From positions 434,001 to 498,000 of the forward strand of contig NZ_JAPEPJ010000003.1 in assembly GCF_026340255.1 (NCBI RefSeq): 64,000 nucleotides of DNA, read 5' to 3'. A program made the position numbers and the translations under genes. Under the pieces are notes generated by a model, which searched no databases, had not been told where the DNA came from, and saw only the letters and a list, made by a program, of their open reading frames with translations. This document shows, one piece after another, positions 25,194 through 34,887 of the stretch (its first letter is position 1; each line of letters opens with the position of its first letter). The DNA comes from Streptomyces sp. NBC_01408 (GTDB lineage: Bacteria; Actinomycetota; Actinomycetes; Streptomycetales; Streptomycetaceae).

Positions 25194-26450
25194 TCACAGA
25201 GGAAGAGTGACACGCATCACGAGGCCACCGCCCTCCCGGGGCGTCGCCTTGATCCTTCCGCCGTGTGCGCGGGCCACGGAGCGCGCGATCGAGAGGCCGA
25301 GCCCGACACCCTTGTCGCTGCCCGTTCGCTCCGTACGCAGCCGCCTGAAGGGCTCGAAGAGGTTGTCCACCTCGTACGCGGGAACCACGGGACCCGTGTT
25401 CGATACCAGCAGGACCGCCTGGCCGTGCTGGACCTCGGTGGTGACCTCCACCCAGCCGCCCTCCGGCACGTTGTAGCGCACCGCGTTCTGCACCAGGTTG
25501 AGGGCGATCCGCTCCAGGAGCACGCCGTTGCCCTGGACCACGGCGAGCGCCCGCTCGCCCCGGATGTCCACACCCTTGGCCTCGGCCTCGCCGCGCGCCT
25601 GCTCGATGGCGCGCGAGGCGACCTCCGCCAGGTCCACGGGCTTGCGCTCCACTATCTGGTTCTCGCTGCGGGCCAGCAGCAGCAGGCCCTCCACGAGCTG
25701 CTCGCTGCGCTCGTTGGTGGCGAGCAGCGTCTTGCCGAGCTGCTGGAGCTCTACGGGCGCACCGGGGTCGGAGAGGTGCACCTCCAGCAGGGTCCGGTTG
25801 ATCGCGAGCGGGGTCCGCAGCTCGTGCGAGGCGTTCGCCACGAACCGCTGCTGGGCCGTGAAGGCCCGCTCCAGCCGGTCGAGCATCTCGTCGAAGGTGT
25901 CGGCGAGCTCCTTGAGCTCGTCGTCCGGCCCGTCCAGCTCGATCCGCCGGGTCAGGTCGGAGCCGACCACCCGGCGGGCGGTCCGGGTGATCTTGCCCAG
26001 CGGCGAGAGCACCCTTCCGGCCATCGCGTAGCCGAAGGCGAAGGCGATGACGCTCAGACCCAGCAGGGCCATCAGCGACCGGCTCAGCAGGTCGTCCAGG
26101 GCGTGCCTGCGCTGCTCCAGGGCGCACTGGTTGACCGTGGCCTGGAACGTGTCGGGCCCCAGGGCGTTGCCATTGCTGTTGGACAACGCCGGACAGGTGG
26201 TGCTGGTGACCTGGATCGGACCGCCGCTCACGATCGTGAACTGCGGCGCGTACCCCTCCCGAAGGGCCTGGGCCGACAGCAGGTAGATGATCGACAGCAG
26301 CAGAATGCCCGCGATCAGGAACATCCCGCCGTACAGCAGCGTGAGACGTATCCGGATGGTCGGCCGCAGCCAAGGGAAGGGACCCTCGGGCTGGCCGGGG
26401 TCCCAGGTCGGTTTCGGTGGCGTCGGTGGTGGCGCCGGGATCGCTGCCAT
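25194..26450 (-). CDS. cutS: CutS-type sensor histidine kinase
   Basis: The 418-residue kinase has a proline-rich cytoplasmic N-terminus, TM1 (about 37-58), an extracellular loop of about 65 residues, TM2 (about 126-146), HAMP, HisKA with NASHELRTPLAINRTLLEV, and HATPase with NAVRYN and GVGLGLSIARS. The extracellular loop holds two cysteines, Cys86 and Cys109. A conserved pair like this has been proposed as a redox or secretion-stress switch in Streptomyces CutS. Start ATG 26450 follows cutR by 5 bases. The gene order cutR-cutS matches that described in S. lividans and S. coelicolor. Confidence 0.92.
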   Translation of the reverse strand: MAAIPAPPPTPPKPTWDPGQPEGPFPWLRPTIRIRLTLLYGGMFLIAGILLLSIIYLLSAQALREGYAPQFTIVSGGPIQVTSTTCPALSNSNGNALGPDTFQATVNQCALEQRRHALDDLLSRSLMALLGLSVIAFAFGYAMAGRVLSPLGKITRTARRVVGSDLTRRIELDGPDDELKELADTFDEMLDRLERAFTAQQRFVANASHELRTPLAINRTLLEVHLSDPGAPVELQQLGKTLLATNERSEQLVEGLLLLARSENQIVERKPVDLAEVASRAIEQARGEAEAKGVDIRGERALAVVQGNGVLLERIALNLVQNAVRYNVPEGGWVEVTTEVQHGQAVLLVSNTGPVVPAYEVDNLFEPFRRLRTERTGSDKGVGLGLSIARSVARAHGGRIKATPREGGGLVMRVTLPL

Positions 26451-26455
26451 GCCTG

Positions 26456-27109
26456 TCAGATCCGGTATCCGGAACCGGGCACGGTCACGATGACCGGCGG
26501 CTCGCCCAGCTTGCGCCGCAGGGTCATGACGGTCACGCGCACCACGTTGGTGAAGGGGTCGGTGTTCTCGTCCCATGCCTTCTCCAGCAGCTGCTCGGCG
26601 GAGACGACGGTCCCCTCGCTGCGCATGAGGACCTCCAGCACCGCGAACTCCTTCGGCGCCAGCTGCACCTCCTTGCCCTCCCGGAACACCTCACGCCGGT
26701 TGGGGTCCAGCTTGATGCCGGCCCGCTCCAGTACGGGCGGCAGCGCGACGGTGGTCCGCCGCCCGAGCGCCCGCACCCGGGCGGTCAGCTCGGTGAAGGC
26801 GAAGGGCTTGGGCAGGTAGTCGTCCGCCCCGAGCTCCAGCCCCTCCACCCGGTCGCTCACGTCACCGGACGCGGTCAGCATCAGCACGCGGGTGGGCATG
26901 CCGAGCTCGACGATCTTCCGGCAGACGTCGTCACCGTGTACGAGGGGCAGGTCGCGGTCGAGCACGACCACGTCGTAGTCGTTCACCCCGACTCGCTCCA
27001 GGGCGGCGGCGCCGTCGTACACGACGTCCACGGCCATGGCCTCCCGGCGCAGTCCGGTGGCCACCGCATCGGCGAGCAGCTGCTCGTCCTCGACGACGAG
27101 TACGCGCAC
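26456..27109 (-). CDS. cutR: CutR-type response regulator
   Basis: The 217-residue OmpR-class regulator starts VRVLVVEDEQLLADAVATGLRREAMAVDVVYDG, with phospho-Asp in VVLDRDLPLVHGD and a DNA-binding winged helix (LAPKEFAVLEVLMRSEGTVVSAEQLLEKAWDE). The sequence fits Streptomyces CutR almost throughout. GTG at 27109 is preceded by GGAGGAAGG. With CutS it controls genes of secretion and cell-envelope stress; it was first found as a suppressor of a copper-dependent phenotype. The 27109-27356 gap is its promoter. Confidence 0.93.
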   Translation of the reverse strand: MRVLVVEDEQLLADAVATGLRREAMAVDVVYDGAAALERVGVNDYDVVVLDRDLPLVHGDDVCRKIVELGMPTRVLMLTASGDVSDRVEGLELGADDYLPKPFAFTELTARVRALGRRTTVALPPVLERAGIKLDPNRREVFREGKEVQLAPKEFAVLEVLMRSEGTVVSAEQLLEKAWDENTDPFTNVVRVTVMTLRRKLGEPPVIVTVPGSGYRI

Positions 27110-27355
27110 GTATTTTCCTTCCTCCGAGCCCATCAGGGCAGACGTGTGGTGCGCCGTCCATCCTGCCCGTTTCAGCCGTAAACCGGCTGTAAGGCGGTAC
27201 CCGCAGGGGGCGGACGGGGCGGAAGTGAGGATTCCTCGGCCTTGCGAGGTTTCTGGGCCCAGGGTGCCGGGGAGGACGACAGCACACCCCATCCACTCCC
27301 TGACGGCGGACTGCCACGTGCCGCCGCCGACCCACGAAGAGGGGGCGAACCCACC

Positions 27356-27529
27356 ATGGACGCATTCACCGCGGGTCTCCTGCAGCGCATCAGGGCCACG
27401 CAGTCGGACCTCAGGCAGGCCCGCGAGGCGGGCGACGACTTCCTCGCGGAAGTGGAACAGGCGGAGCTGGAGGACCTCCAGCGCCTCGCCGCGGAACACG
27501 GGGTACCCGTGACCGTCAGCGCCGGCTGA
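27356..27529 (+). CDS. Small conserved acidic helical protein
   Basis: A 57-residue protein (MDAFTAGLLQRI...EVEQAELEDLQRLAAEHGVPV) that is likely a single amphipathic helix pair. The start has a GAGGGGG site upstream and the gene ends before a good terminator. The frame is open further upstream, but only this start has a ribosome site. It is divergent from cutR, so it could share a CutR-controlled promoter. I do not recognise a family. Confidence 0.7.
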   Translation: MDAFTAGLLQRIRATQSDLRQAREAGDDFLAEVEQAELEDLQRLAAEHGVPVTVSAG

Positions 27530-27540
27530 TCCCTCTACCC

Positions 27541-27578
27541 GGAACCCCGGCCGCCGTGCCCACGGCAGCCGGGGTTCC
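27541..27578. terminator. Bidirectional terminator
   Basis: GGAACCCCGGC and its exact complement enclose a smaller GCCGTGCCCACGGC hairpin. It lies 12 bases after the small gene and downstream of the converging inositol monophosphatase gene. Confidence 0.75.
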
Positions 27579-27659
27579 CTCATTCCCGGGCCCTGCCGGC
27601 CCGCCTCCCGGGGCCGGACCCCGCGCCCCGCACGCCCGCGAGGCGGAGTGGTGCCCGGG

Positions 27660-28472
27660 TCAGTCGTGCCAGGCCCCGGCCTCGTCCAGCAGCGGCTGGA
27701 GGGAGGCGAAGACCGCCGGGCTCGCCGCCAGGGTGAGCTCCCCGGAGGCCCGCTCCCCGGGACGGCCGCCGGTCAGGGCGCCCGCCTCCCGGGCGATCAG
27801 CTCGCCCGCCGCCAGGTCCCACGGGTTCAGCCCGCGCTCGTAGTACCCGTCCAGCCGCCCGGCGGCCACGTCGCACAGGTCCAGCGCCGCCGACCCGCCC
27901 CTGCGGATGTCCCGTACCAGGGGGATGATCCGCTGGGCCACGTCGGCCTGGTGGGCCCGCCGGGTCTGGACGTACGCGAAGCCGGTGCCGATCAGGGCCT
28001 GGTCGAGCGGCGCGGCCGCCCGGCAGGCGAGGCGCGCCGTCTCCAGCCAGGCCCCGCCACCGAGTACCGCGTGGTACGTCTCCCCGCGCATCGGCGCCGC
28101 CACGACGCCCACCACGGTCTCGCCCCGGTACTCGGCCGCGATCGACACGCCCCAGCTCGGCAGCCCGTACAGGTAGTTCACGGTGCCGTCCAGCGGGTCG
28201 ATGATCCACCGCACCCCGCTCGTGCCCGGCGTGTCCGAGCCCTCCTCGCCCAGCAGCCCGTCCTCGGGCCGCCGCTCCGCGAGGAGGCCGGTGATCAGCT
28301 TCTCCGCCGCGATGTCCATCTCGGTGACCACGTCGATGGGGCTGCTCTTGGTCGCCGCCACCGCCAGATCGGCCGGCCGGCCGTCGCGCAGCAGAGCCCC
28401 GGCCAGCCGGGCCGCCTCCAGGCCCACGTCCAGCAGTTCGGCCTTCAGCTCTTCAGGGATCACTGGTCTCAC
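27660..28472 (-). CDS. suhB: Inositol monophosphatase family protein
   Basis: The 270-residue enzyme has the IMPase motifs: a KSSPIDVVTEMDIAAE segment, EEGSDTPGTSGVRWIIDPLDGTVNYLYG with the three metal-binding aspartates, and the WDLAAGELIAREAG C-terminal motif with the last Asp. It dephosphorylates inositol phosphates with Mg2+; actinomycetes need inositol for mycothiol. The stop is 81 bases from the terminator hairpin, and the hemH stop lies 51 bases upstream of its start. Confidence 0.92.
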   Translation of the reverse strand: MRPVIPEELKAELLDVGLEAARLAGALLRDGRPADLAVAATKSSPIDVVTEMDIAAEKLITGLLAERRPEDGLLGEEGSDTPGTSGVRWIIDPLDGTVNYLYGLPSWGVSIAAEYRGETVVGVVAAPMRGETYHAVLGGGAWLETARLACRAAAPLDQALIGTGFAYVQTRRAHQADVAQRIIPLVRDIRRGGSAALDLCDVAAGRLDGYYERGLNPWDLAAGELIAREAGALTGGRPGERASGELTLAASPAVFASLQPLLDEAGAWHD

Positions 28473-28523
28473 TCCTCCGGGGGGTCTCGTACTCGATCAT
28501 GCCCGATCGGTACGGGGCCTTCC

Positions 28524-29681
28524 TCAGGCGTAGGGGCTGTCCGCGCCCGCGGCCGCCGGCCGGGGTGCCCGGGCCGGGCAGCAGCCCACGGCGCACAGGT
28601 CGTGGCTCGGCCCCAGCAGGCCCAGCGCGCACCGCTGCACGGGCTCGCCCCGTTCGGCCGCGGCCCGTTCCAGCACCAGCTCCCGTACGGCCGCGGCGAA
28701 CCGCGGGTCGTCGCCCACCGTCGCCGAGCGGGCGATCGGGAGTCCCAGTTCGGCCGCCTTCGCGGTGGCCTCCGTGTCGAGGTCGTACAGGACCTCCATG
28801 TGGTCCGAGACGAAGCCGATGGGCACCATCACGGCCGCGGGGGCCCCCGCGGCGTGCAGGGCCTCCAGGTGGTCGCAGATGTCCGGCTCCAGCCAGGGGA
28901 TGTGCGGGGCGCCGCTGCGCGACTGGTAGACCAGCTCCCAGGGCAGTCCGGTGCCCGTCTCGGCCCGTACGGCCTCCGCGATCACCCGGGCGACGTCCAG
29001 GTGCTGCTCGACGTACGCCCCGCCCTCGCCGCCGCTCGTGTGCGCCTCGGCCGGGCCGGAGGCGTCCGCCGCGGCCACGGGGATGGAGTGCGTGGTGAAG
29101 ACCAGGTGGGCGCCGTCCCGGACCTGCGCGGGCAGCGACTCCAGCGAGGCGAGCACCCCGTCGATCATCGGCTGTACGAAGCCGGGGTGGTTGAAGTAGT
29201 GCCGCAGCTTGTCCACCTTCGGCAGCTCGGCGACCCCTTCGTCCGCCAGTGCGGCGAGCGCGTCGGCGAGGTTCTCGCGGTACTGGCGGCAGCCCGAGTA
29301 CGAGGCGTAGGCGCTGGTCGCGAGGACGGCGATGCGGCGGCGGCCGTCGGCGGCCATCTCCCGCAGCACGTCGGTCAGGTACGGGGCCCAGTTCCGGTTG
29401 CCCCAGTAGACCGGCAGGTCCAGCCCGTGCTCCGCGAAGTCCTTGCGCAGCGCGTCCAGCAGCCGGCGGTTCTGGCCGTTGATCGGGCTGACCCCGCCGA
29501 AGCCGAAGTAGTGCTGCCCGACCTCCTTGAGCCGCTCGCGGGGGATGCCCCGCCCGCGCGTGACGTTCTCCAGGAACGGCACGACGTCGTCGGGTCCCTC
29601 GGGGCCGCCGAAGGAGAGCAGCAGAAGGGCGTCGTAAGGGGCGGCGGGCCCACCGGGCGGCGGGGAGAGCTGGTCTGACAT
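28524..29681 (-). CDS. hemH: Coproporphyrin/protoporphyrin ferrochelatase
   Basis: The 385-residue protein starts near [25 protein letters not shown], the ferrochelatase N-terminal signature, with [14 protein letters not shown], a catalytic His in HSIPVA and the downstream [14 protein letters not shown] motif. The C-terminus has [19 protein letters not shown], four cysteines in the region where actinobacterial enzymes carry a [2Fe-2S] cluster. Actinobacteria use the coproporphyrin route, so it may be CpfC in function. It inserts iron at the membrane face. ATG at 29681 was chosen; an upstream ATG is less likely. Confidence 0.93.
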   Translation of the reverse strand: MSDQLSPPPGGPAAPYDALLLLSFGGPEGPDDVVPFLENVTRGRGIPRERLKEVGQHYFGFGGVSPINGQNRRLLDALRKDFAEHGLDLPVYWGNRNWAPYLTDVLREMAADGRRRIAVLATSAYASYSGCRQYRENLADALAALADEGVAELPKVDKLRHYFNHPGFVQPMIDGVLASLESLPAQVRDGAHLVFTTHSIPVAAADASGPAEAHTSGGEGGAYVEQHLDVARVIAEAVRAETGTGLPWELVYQSRSGAPHIPWLEPDICDHLEALHAAGAPAAVMVPIGFVSDHMEVLYDLDTEATAKAAELGLPIARSATVGDDPRFAAAVRELVLERAAAERGEPVQRCALGLLGPSHDLCAVGCCPARAPRPAAAGADSPYA

Positions 29682-29851
29682 GCATCGAATCCTGCCACCC
29701 GGCGTCCTCGGGCGGGAACCGGCCCGGCGTCCCGGCACCCCGCGCCACGAATAAGGCGACCCTCAGTCCCCGGGTCCGGTTTTTCCCCGTGCGGGCGCCT
29801 TGTCGGCAGTCGTAACCTGTATGGGCCGCTGACGTCCCTTACGGAGATCTC

Positions 29852-31126
29852 TTGCCCAGTCCCTACCGCGCGATATTCGCCGCCCCCGGCAGCAAGGCGT
29901 TCAGTGCTGCGGGCCTCCTGGGCCGGATGCCTCTCTCCATGGTCGGCGTCGGCATCCTCACGATGATCTCCGAGATCACCGGCCGCTACGCGATGGCGAG
30001 CGCCCTCACCGGCACCCTCGCCCTCGCCGCCGCGGTCATCGGCCCCCAGGTCTCCCGCCTGGTGGACCAGTACGGGCAGCGGCGCGTCCTGCGCCCCGCG
30101 ACCCTGATAGCCGTGGCCTCGGTCAGCGGACTGCTGCTGGCCGCCGCGAACGGCCTGCCGGACTGGACCCTGTTCGTGTTCGCGGCGATCGCGGGGTGCG
30201 TGCCCAGCGTCGGCGCGATGGTCCGGGCCCGGTGGACCGTCATCTACCGGGACTCCGCGCGCGATCTGCACACCGCCTACTCCTTCGAGTCGGTCGTGGA
30301 CGAGGTCTGCTTCATCTTCGGCCCGATCCTGGCCATCGGGCTGTCCACCACCTGGTTCCCCGAGGCCGGCCCGCTGATCGCCGCCGTCTGCCTGCTGGTC
30401 GGCGTCTGGCTGCTCACCGCGCAGCGGGACACCGAACCCGAGCCGCACCCGCGCGGCGAGCACACGGACCGCACCTCCGCCCTGCGCTCCCCCGGCCTCC
30501 AGGTGCTGGCGGGCACCTTCGTGGCAACCGGCGCGATCTTCGGCTCCATCGACGTGGCCACCCTGGCCTTCGCCGGGGAGCAGGGCCACAAGTCCTCCGC
30601 AAGCTTCATTCTGGCCATCTGGGCGCTCGGATCCTGCCTCGCCGGCATCGTCTTCGGCCTGCTCCATCTCAAGGGCCGGACCGAACTGCGCTGGGTACTG
30701 GGCGTATGCGCGATGGCCGTGAGTATGATCCCCCTCCTACTGGCCGGGAACCTTCCGATTCTGGCCGTGGCGCTCTTCGTCTCGGGCCTCGCCATCGCTC
30801 CCACGATGATCACCACGATGGCCCTGATCGAGGCGCACGTACCACGCGCGAAGCTGACCGAGGGCATGACCTGGATCAGCACCGGCCTCGCGGTCGGCGT
30901 CGCGATCGGCTCCTCGGTGACCGGTCTGGTCATCGACGCGGCCGGCGCGCGGAGCGGGTACGTCGTCTCCCTCTCGGCGGGAGCGGCCGCGGCGGCGGTG
31001 GCGTTCGCGGGATACCGCCGGCTGACGAGGCCGGCGCAAGGGGAGGAGCCCTCTAGCGATGGCGGACACACCGACGAGGACGACAGCGGGGACAGCAGGG
31101 AAGAACGGTCCGGCCGCGTGGCGTAA
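29852..31126 (+). CDS. MFS transporter
   Basis: The 424-residue protein has about 12 membrane helices and an MFS fold without obvious drug-specific motif (SRLVDQYGQRRVLRP at the helix 2-3 loop resembles the family A motif). It begins with TTG at 29852, preceded by GGAG. Its substrate is unknown. The 3' end overlaps the oxidase gene by 68 bases in another frame, which implies co-translation. The C-terminal tail (EGGHTDEDDSGDSREE) is acidic and hydrophilic. Confidence 0.85.
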   Translation: MPSPYRAIFAAPGSKAFSAAGLLGRMPLSMVGVGILTMISEITGRYAMASALTGTLALAAAVIGPQVSRLVDQYGQRRVLRPATLIAVASVSGLLLAAANGLPDWTLFVFAAIAGCVPSVGAMVRARWTVIYRDSARDLHTAYSFESVVDEVCFIFGPILAIGLSTTWFPEAGPLIAAVCLLVGVWLLTAQRDTEPEPHPRGEHTDRTSALRSPGLQVLAGTFVATGAIFGSIDVATLAFAGEQGHKSSASFILAIWALGSCLAGIVFGLLHLKGRTELRWVLGVCAMAVSMIPLLLAGNLPILAVALFVSGLAIAPTMITTMALIEAHVPRAKLTEGMTWISTGLAVGVAIGSSVTGLVIDAAGARSGYVVSLSAGAAAAAVAFAGYRRLTRPAQGEEPSSDGGHTDEDDSGDSREERSGRVA

Positions 31127-32405
31127 CTGGGCGGGCAACGTCACCGCCACGCCCGCCCGTACGGTGACCCCCCGCTCGGTCGGGGAGCTCCAGGAGGCGG
31201 TGCGCCGGGCCGCCGAACAGGGCCTGCGGGTGAAGGCGGTCGGCACCGGCCACTCCTTCACCGCGGCCGCCGCGACCGACGGCGTGCTCGTACACCCGCA
31301 GGCGCTGTCCGGGATACGGGAGATCGACCGGGCCGCCGGCACCGTCACGGTGGCGGCGGGCACGGTGCTCAGGGACCTGAACCTGGCCCTGGCAGCCGAA
31401 GGCCTCTCGCTCACCAACATGGGCGACATCATGGAGCAGACGGTGGCCGGCGCCACCAGCACCGGAACCCACGGCACCGGCCGCGACTCGGCCTCCATCG
31501 CCGCCCAGATCCGCGGCCTGGAGCTGGTCACCGCCGACGGACAGGTGCTGAGGTGCTCGGAGAAGGAGAACCCCGAGGTCTTCGCGGCGGCCCGGATCGG
31601 CATCGGCGCGCTGGGCATCGTCACCTCGCTCACCTTCGCCGTCGAGCCCGTCTTCTTCCTGACCGCCCGTGAGGAGCCCATGGGCTTCGACCGGGTGACG
31701 GCCGAGTTCGACCAGCACTTCGCGGAGAACGAGCACTTCGAGTTCTACTGGTTCCCGCACACCGGCAACTGCAGCACCAAGCGGAACAACCGCAGCCAGG
31801 GCCCCGCCGCCCCGCCCTCGGCGGTGAGCGCCTGGATCGAGGACGAACTCCTGTCCAACGGCGTCTTCCAGGCCGCCAACTCCCTCGGCCGCGCGGTCCC
31901 CGCCGCCATTCCCTCGATCGCCCGGATCGCCAGCCGCGCCCTGTCGGCGCGCACCTACACGGACATCCCGTACAAGGTGTTCACCAGCCCGCGGCGGGTG
32001 CGGTTCGTGGAGATGGAGTACGCCCTCCCGCGCGAGCGGGTCGTCGAGGCGCTGCGGGAGCTGAAGGCCATGGTCGACCGCTCCGGCCTGCGGATCAGCT
32101 TCCCGGTGGAGGTGCGGACGGCTCCGGCCGACGACATCGCGCTGTCGACGGCCTCGGGGCGCGAGAGCGCCTACATCGCGGTGCACATGTACAAGGGCAC
32201 GCCTTACCAGGCCTACTTCACGGCGGCCGAGCGGATCTTCACCGAGTACGGCGGGCGCCCGCACTGGGGCAAGGTGCACACGCGGGACGCGGAGTACTTC
32301 GAGCAGGTCTACCCGCGGTTCGGCGAGTTCACCGCGCTCCGCGACCGGCTCGACCCGGACCGGCTGTTCGGCAACGACTACCTGCGGCGCGTCCTGGGCG
32401 GCTGA
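31059..32405 (+). CDS. FAD-linked D-arabinono-1,4-lactone/alditol oxidase
   Basis: The 448-residue oxidase has an N-terminal FAD-binding domain (about 30-200), with VGTGHSFTAAA, where His would carry covalent FAD, and STGTHGTGRDSAS. A C-terminal ALO domain follows, with the HWGK motif near residue 405. Family members oxidise sugar lactones, alditols or related sugars using O2; the substrate cannot be told from sequence. The gene overlaps the MFS transporter gene by 68 bases, suggesting they act in one uptake-and-oxidation pathway. Confidence 0.88.
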   Translation: MADTPTRTTAGTAGKNGPAAWRNWAGNVTATPARTVTPRSVGELQEAVRRAAEQGLRVKAVGTGHSFTAAAATDGVLVHPQALSGIREIDRAAGTVTVAAGTVLRDLNLALAAEGLSLTNMGDIMEQTVAGATSTGTHGTGRDSASIAAQIRGLELVTADGQVLRCSEKENPEVFAAARIGIGALGIVTSLTFAVEPVFFLTAREEPMGFDRVTAEFDQHFAENEHFEFYWFPHTGNCSTKRNNRSQGPAAPPSAVSAWIEDELLSNGVFQAANSLGRAVPAAIPSIARIASRALSARTYTDIPYKVFTSPRRVRFVEMEYALPRERVVEALRELKAMVDRSGLRISFPVEVRTAPADDIALSTASGRESAYIAVHMYKGTPYQAYFTAAERIFTEYGGRPHWGKVHTRDAEYFEQVYPRFGEFTALRDRLDPDRLFGNDYLRRVLGG

Positions 32406-32428
32406 GCCCGGGCCGGGCGGCGGGTCCG

Positions 32429-33244
32429 TCAGGGGGTGTTCGGCTGCTCCTGCCCGCCGCCGGTGCCGCTGCTGCCGGTGCCACTGCCGCCGGTGCCGGG
32501 CGTTCCGGCGCCCGGGCTCGGGGGCGCGGTGGACGGCGGGGGCGTCGGAGCGGGCGTCGACGGGGCCGGGGTGGGCGTCGGGTCCCCCGGGTGCGAGGTG
32601 CCGGGATCCGGGCTCGGGCCGCTGCCGCCACCGGCAGGCGAGCCGGAGGGGTCCGGGGAGGTCCCGGGCCCGGGGCTCTTCCCGCCCTTCTCCCCCGTCC
32701 CCGTCCCGGTGTCCGCGCCCGTCTCCCTGCCCGGCCGCTCCTCGGACGGGGCGGGCCGGTCCTGGTGCACCGTGCGGGTGCCGCCGGAGAAGATGGTGCC
32801 GCCGCCGCTGCTGACGGAGGTGCCGGCGACCGCCTCGTACGTCCCGAGCGCGCCCAGGGAGAGGGCGAAGACCGCACCGGCGGCGACCGCCGTTCGCCTC
32901 CAGCCCCGTACGCGGGTGCCGTGGACGGTGGCCTCGCCGAACTCCTCCGCCGGCGGGACGGGCGCCTCCGACGGGACCTGACGGGCCTTCGGCCGGGCCG
33001 ACTCGCGCAGCTGGTCGCCCGTGCGCCGGAAGAAGTGCTGGATGACGGGTCCGCCCGCGGTGGCGACCACGCTCACCACTCCGGCGCCCAGGATGGTCCC
33101 GTAGACACCCATCTTCGAGGCGAGCAGGGCGGCCGCGACGGTGGCGAGGGAGCTGCCGGCCACCTGAGCGGCACTCAGGTCGAGCTTCTTCCCCTCCGGC
33201 TTCTCCGATTCGGCATCGTGCGTCGCCTTCTGACCCGTCGACAT
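32429..33244 (-). CDS. Membrane protein with long Pro/Gly/Ser/Thr-rich C-terminal domain
   Basis: The 271-residue protein has three hydrophobic segments (about 26-42, 47-66 and 114-138) and an extended C-terminal low-complexity tail from about 165 onward, of Pro-Gly-Ser-Thr-Asp repeats. The tail would be disordered and exposed at the cell surface or within the peptidoglycan. No catalytic domain is visible. The type is common in streptomycetes but unnamed. Confidence 0.75.
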   Translation of the reverse strand: MSTGQKATHDAESEKPEGKKLDLSAAQVAGSSLATVAAALLASKMGVYGTILGAGVVSVVATAGGPVIQHFFRRTGDQLRESARPKARQVPSEAPVPPAEEFGEATVHGTRVRGWRRTAVAAGAVFALSLGALGTYEAVAGTSVSSGGGTIFSGGTRTVHQDRPAPSEERPGRETGADTGTGTGEKGGKSPGPGTSPDPSGSPAGGGSGPSPDPGTSHPGDPTPTPAPSTPAPTPPPSTAPPSPGAGTPGTGGSGTGSSGTGGGQEQPNTP

Positions 33245-33765
33245 CCCCGGTCTGTCCTGCCTCTCGCGCGTCCGACGCTTTCAGCAGTTACTGACACCTG
33301 AGCGAAACGGATAGTTCCATTTCTGGCGATTCTGTGAAGCAGGACACCTGAAAATGCGTTCGAGGGCAGACGGGGCCCGACGGAGGGCAGCCCAACTCCC
33401 GCCGTCCGAGAGAAGTTCGGCGGCGCGGCGGTCCACCCAGGTGGCCCGAATGGAGTACTGTGGCGAGCCCTGGGGCCGTCCTTCCTTTCGGATGTCCGGA
33501 CTCGGGAGAGGGAGCCGGCTGATGGAAAACGGCACTCAAGACCGGTGATGCCGCGGTATTGCACGGGTTTCTGCTGCGCACAGTAATCATTCGGTCACTG
33601 TGCGTGCCCAACAGGTAACCGTGCCATAACGGCGATCAAGGGCGCATGCCCGACACGCCGGTTTAACTCGGCAAGGTTGTGGCAGGCTGCACCCGGGCAG
33701 GCCACACTCGACTAGCGGAAGCAGCGACGCACGTGACGTCGGCAGGCACCACCCGGGAGGTCCCC
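33245..33765. promoter_or_regulatory. Long divergent promoter region between a membrane-protein gene and sepH
   Basis: No supported gene lies in these 521 bases. The half near sepH shows AT-richer stretches (about 33570-33635, GTAATCATTCGGTCACTG and CCATAACGGCGATC) likely to hold promoters. I see no perfect palindrome. Confidence 0.45.
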
Positions 33766-34782
33766 ATGCCCGAACTGCGTGTCGTGGCCGTCTCAAATGA
33801 CGGCACACGACTGGTGCTCAAGGCTGGGGACAGCACGGAGTACACGCTTCCGATCGACGAGCGCCTGCGCGCCGCCGTGCGTAACGACCGCGCGCGCCTG
33901 AACCAGATCGAGATCGAGGTGGAGAGCCACCTCCGCCCCCGTGACATCCAGGCCCGTATACGAGCCGGTGCCTCCGCTGAGGAGGTCGCCCAGCTCGCCG
34001 GCATCCCCGTCGACCGCGTACGCCGTTTCGAGGGCCCCGTGCTCGCGGAGCGCGCCTTCATGGCCGAGCGGGCCCGCAAGACCCCCGTGCGCCGTCCCGG
34101 CGAGAACACCGGACCCCAGCTCGGCGAGGCCGTGCAGGAGCGGCTGACCCTGCGCGGGGCCGAGAAGGAATCCGTCCAGTGGGACTCCTGGCGCCGCGAC
34201 GACGGGACCTGGGAGGTCCTGCTCGTCTACCGGGTCGCGGGCGAGCCGCACTCGGCGAGCTGGACCTACGACCCGCCGCGCCGGCTGGTCGTGGCCGTGG
34301 ACGACGAGGCCCGCTCCCTGATCGGCGAGTCGGACGACCTGCCCGCCACGCCGGAGCCGAGCTTCCCCTTCGTACCGAGGATCGCGCGGCTGCCGCGCGA
34401 CCGGCCGCTGGACCGCGCCCTCGACCGGCAGCTGGAGCGGCCGGTCGCTCCCCAGCCGGATCCGGAGGAGGAGCGGGACACCCTGACGAGCCTGCTGGAG
34501 GCGGTACCGAGCTTCCGCGGCGACATGGTCGTCCCGGACCGTACCGAACCCCCGGCGGAGGAGCCCGAGGCGGAGGAGCCGCCGGCCCCGGCCGCTTCGG
34601 CGGGCGCGGGCTCCGCGTACGCCGACGTCCTGATGCCCCGTACGGTGGCGGGCCACCGCGACCGGCTGACCGGCACCACCGACCGGCAGGCCGAGGCCGA
34701 CGGGGTCCGCCCGGGCCGCCGTGCGGCGGTGCCGAGCTGGGACGAGATCGTCTTCGGCACGCGCCGCAAGAAGCAGGAGTAG
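33766..34782 (+). CDS. sepH: SepH, divisome protein (DUF3071)
   Basis: The 338-residue protein begins MPELRVVAVSNDGTRLVLKAGDSTEYTLPIDERLR with a conserved DUF3071 N-terminal domain including a helix-turn-helix-like RARIRAGASAEEVAQLAGIPVDRVRRFEG. The second half is a disordered acidic and proline-rich linker, ending with the conserved PSWDEIVFGTRRKK. SepH binds FtsZ and helps Z-ring assembly during sporulation septation in Streptomyces. Start ATG 33766 has GGGAGG upstream; the frame is open before it. Confidence 0.92.
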   Translation: MPELRVVAVSNDGTRLVLKAGDSTEYTLPIDERLRAAVRNDRARLNQIEIEVESHLRPRDIQARIRAGASAEEVAQLAGIPVDRVRRFEGPVLAERAFMAERARKTPVRRPGENTGPQLGEAVQERLTLRGAEKESVQWDSWRRDDGTWEVLLVYRVAGEPHSASWTYDPPRRLVVAVDDEARSLIGESDDLPATPEPSFPFVPRIARLPRDRPLDRALDRQLERPVAPQPDPEEERDTLTSLLEAVPSFRGDMVVPDRTEPPAEEPEAEEPPAPAASAGAGSAYADVLMPRTVAGHRDRLTGTTDRQAEADGVRPGRRAAVPSWDEIVFGTRRKKQE

Positions 34783-34805
34783 CGCGGCCGCCGTGGCCGG
34801 GGCCC

Positions 34806-34850
34806 GTGGGCTCCGCCCACCCCCGCGCCTCAATCGCCGGCGGGGCTGGA
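34806..34850 (+). repeat. Interspersed GC-rich repeat, copy 3
   Basis: Same unit as at 16337, with GTGGGCTCCGCCCAC in the first hairpin and CGCGCCTCAATCGCCGGCGG in the second. It follows the sepH stop by 24 bases. Confidence 0.75.
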
Positions 34851-34887
34851 TGTGGCGTGCCTGAGCGGCCCGGTGCGGGTTCAAGCT

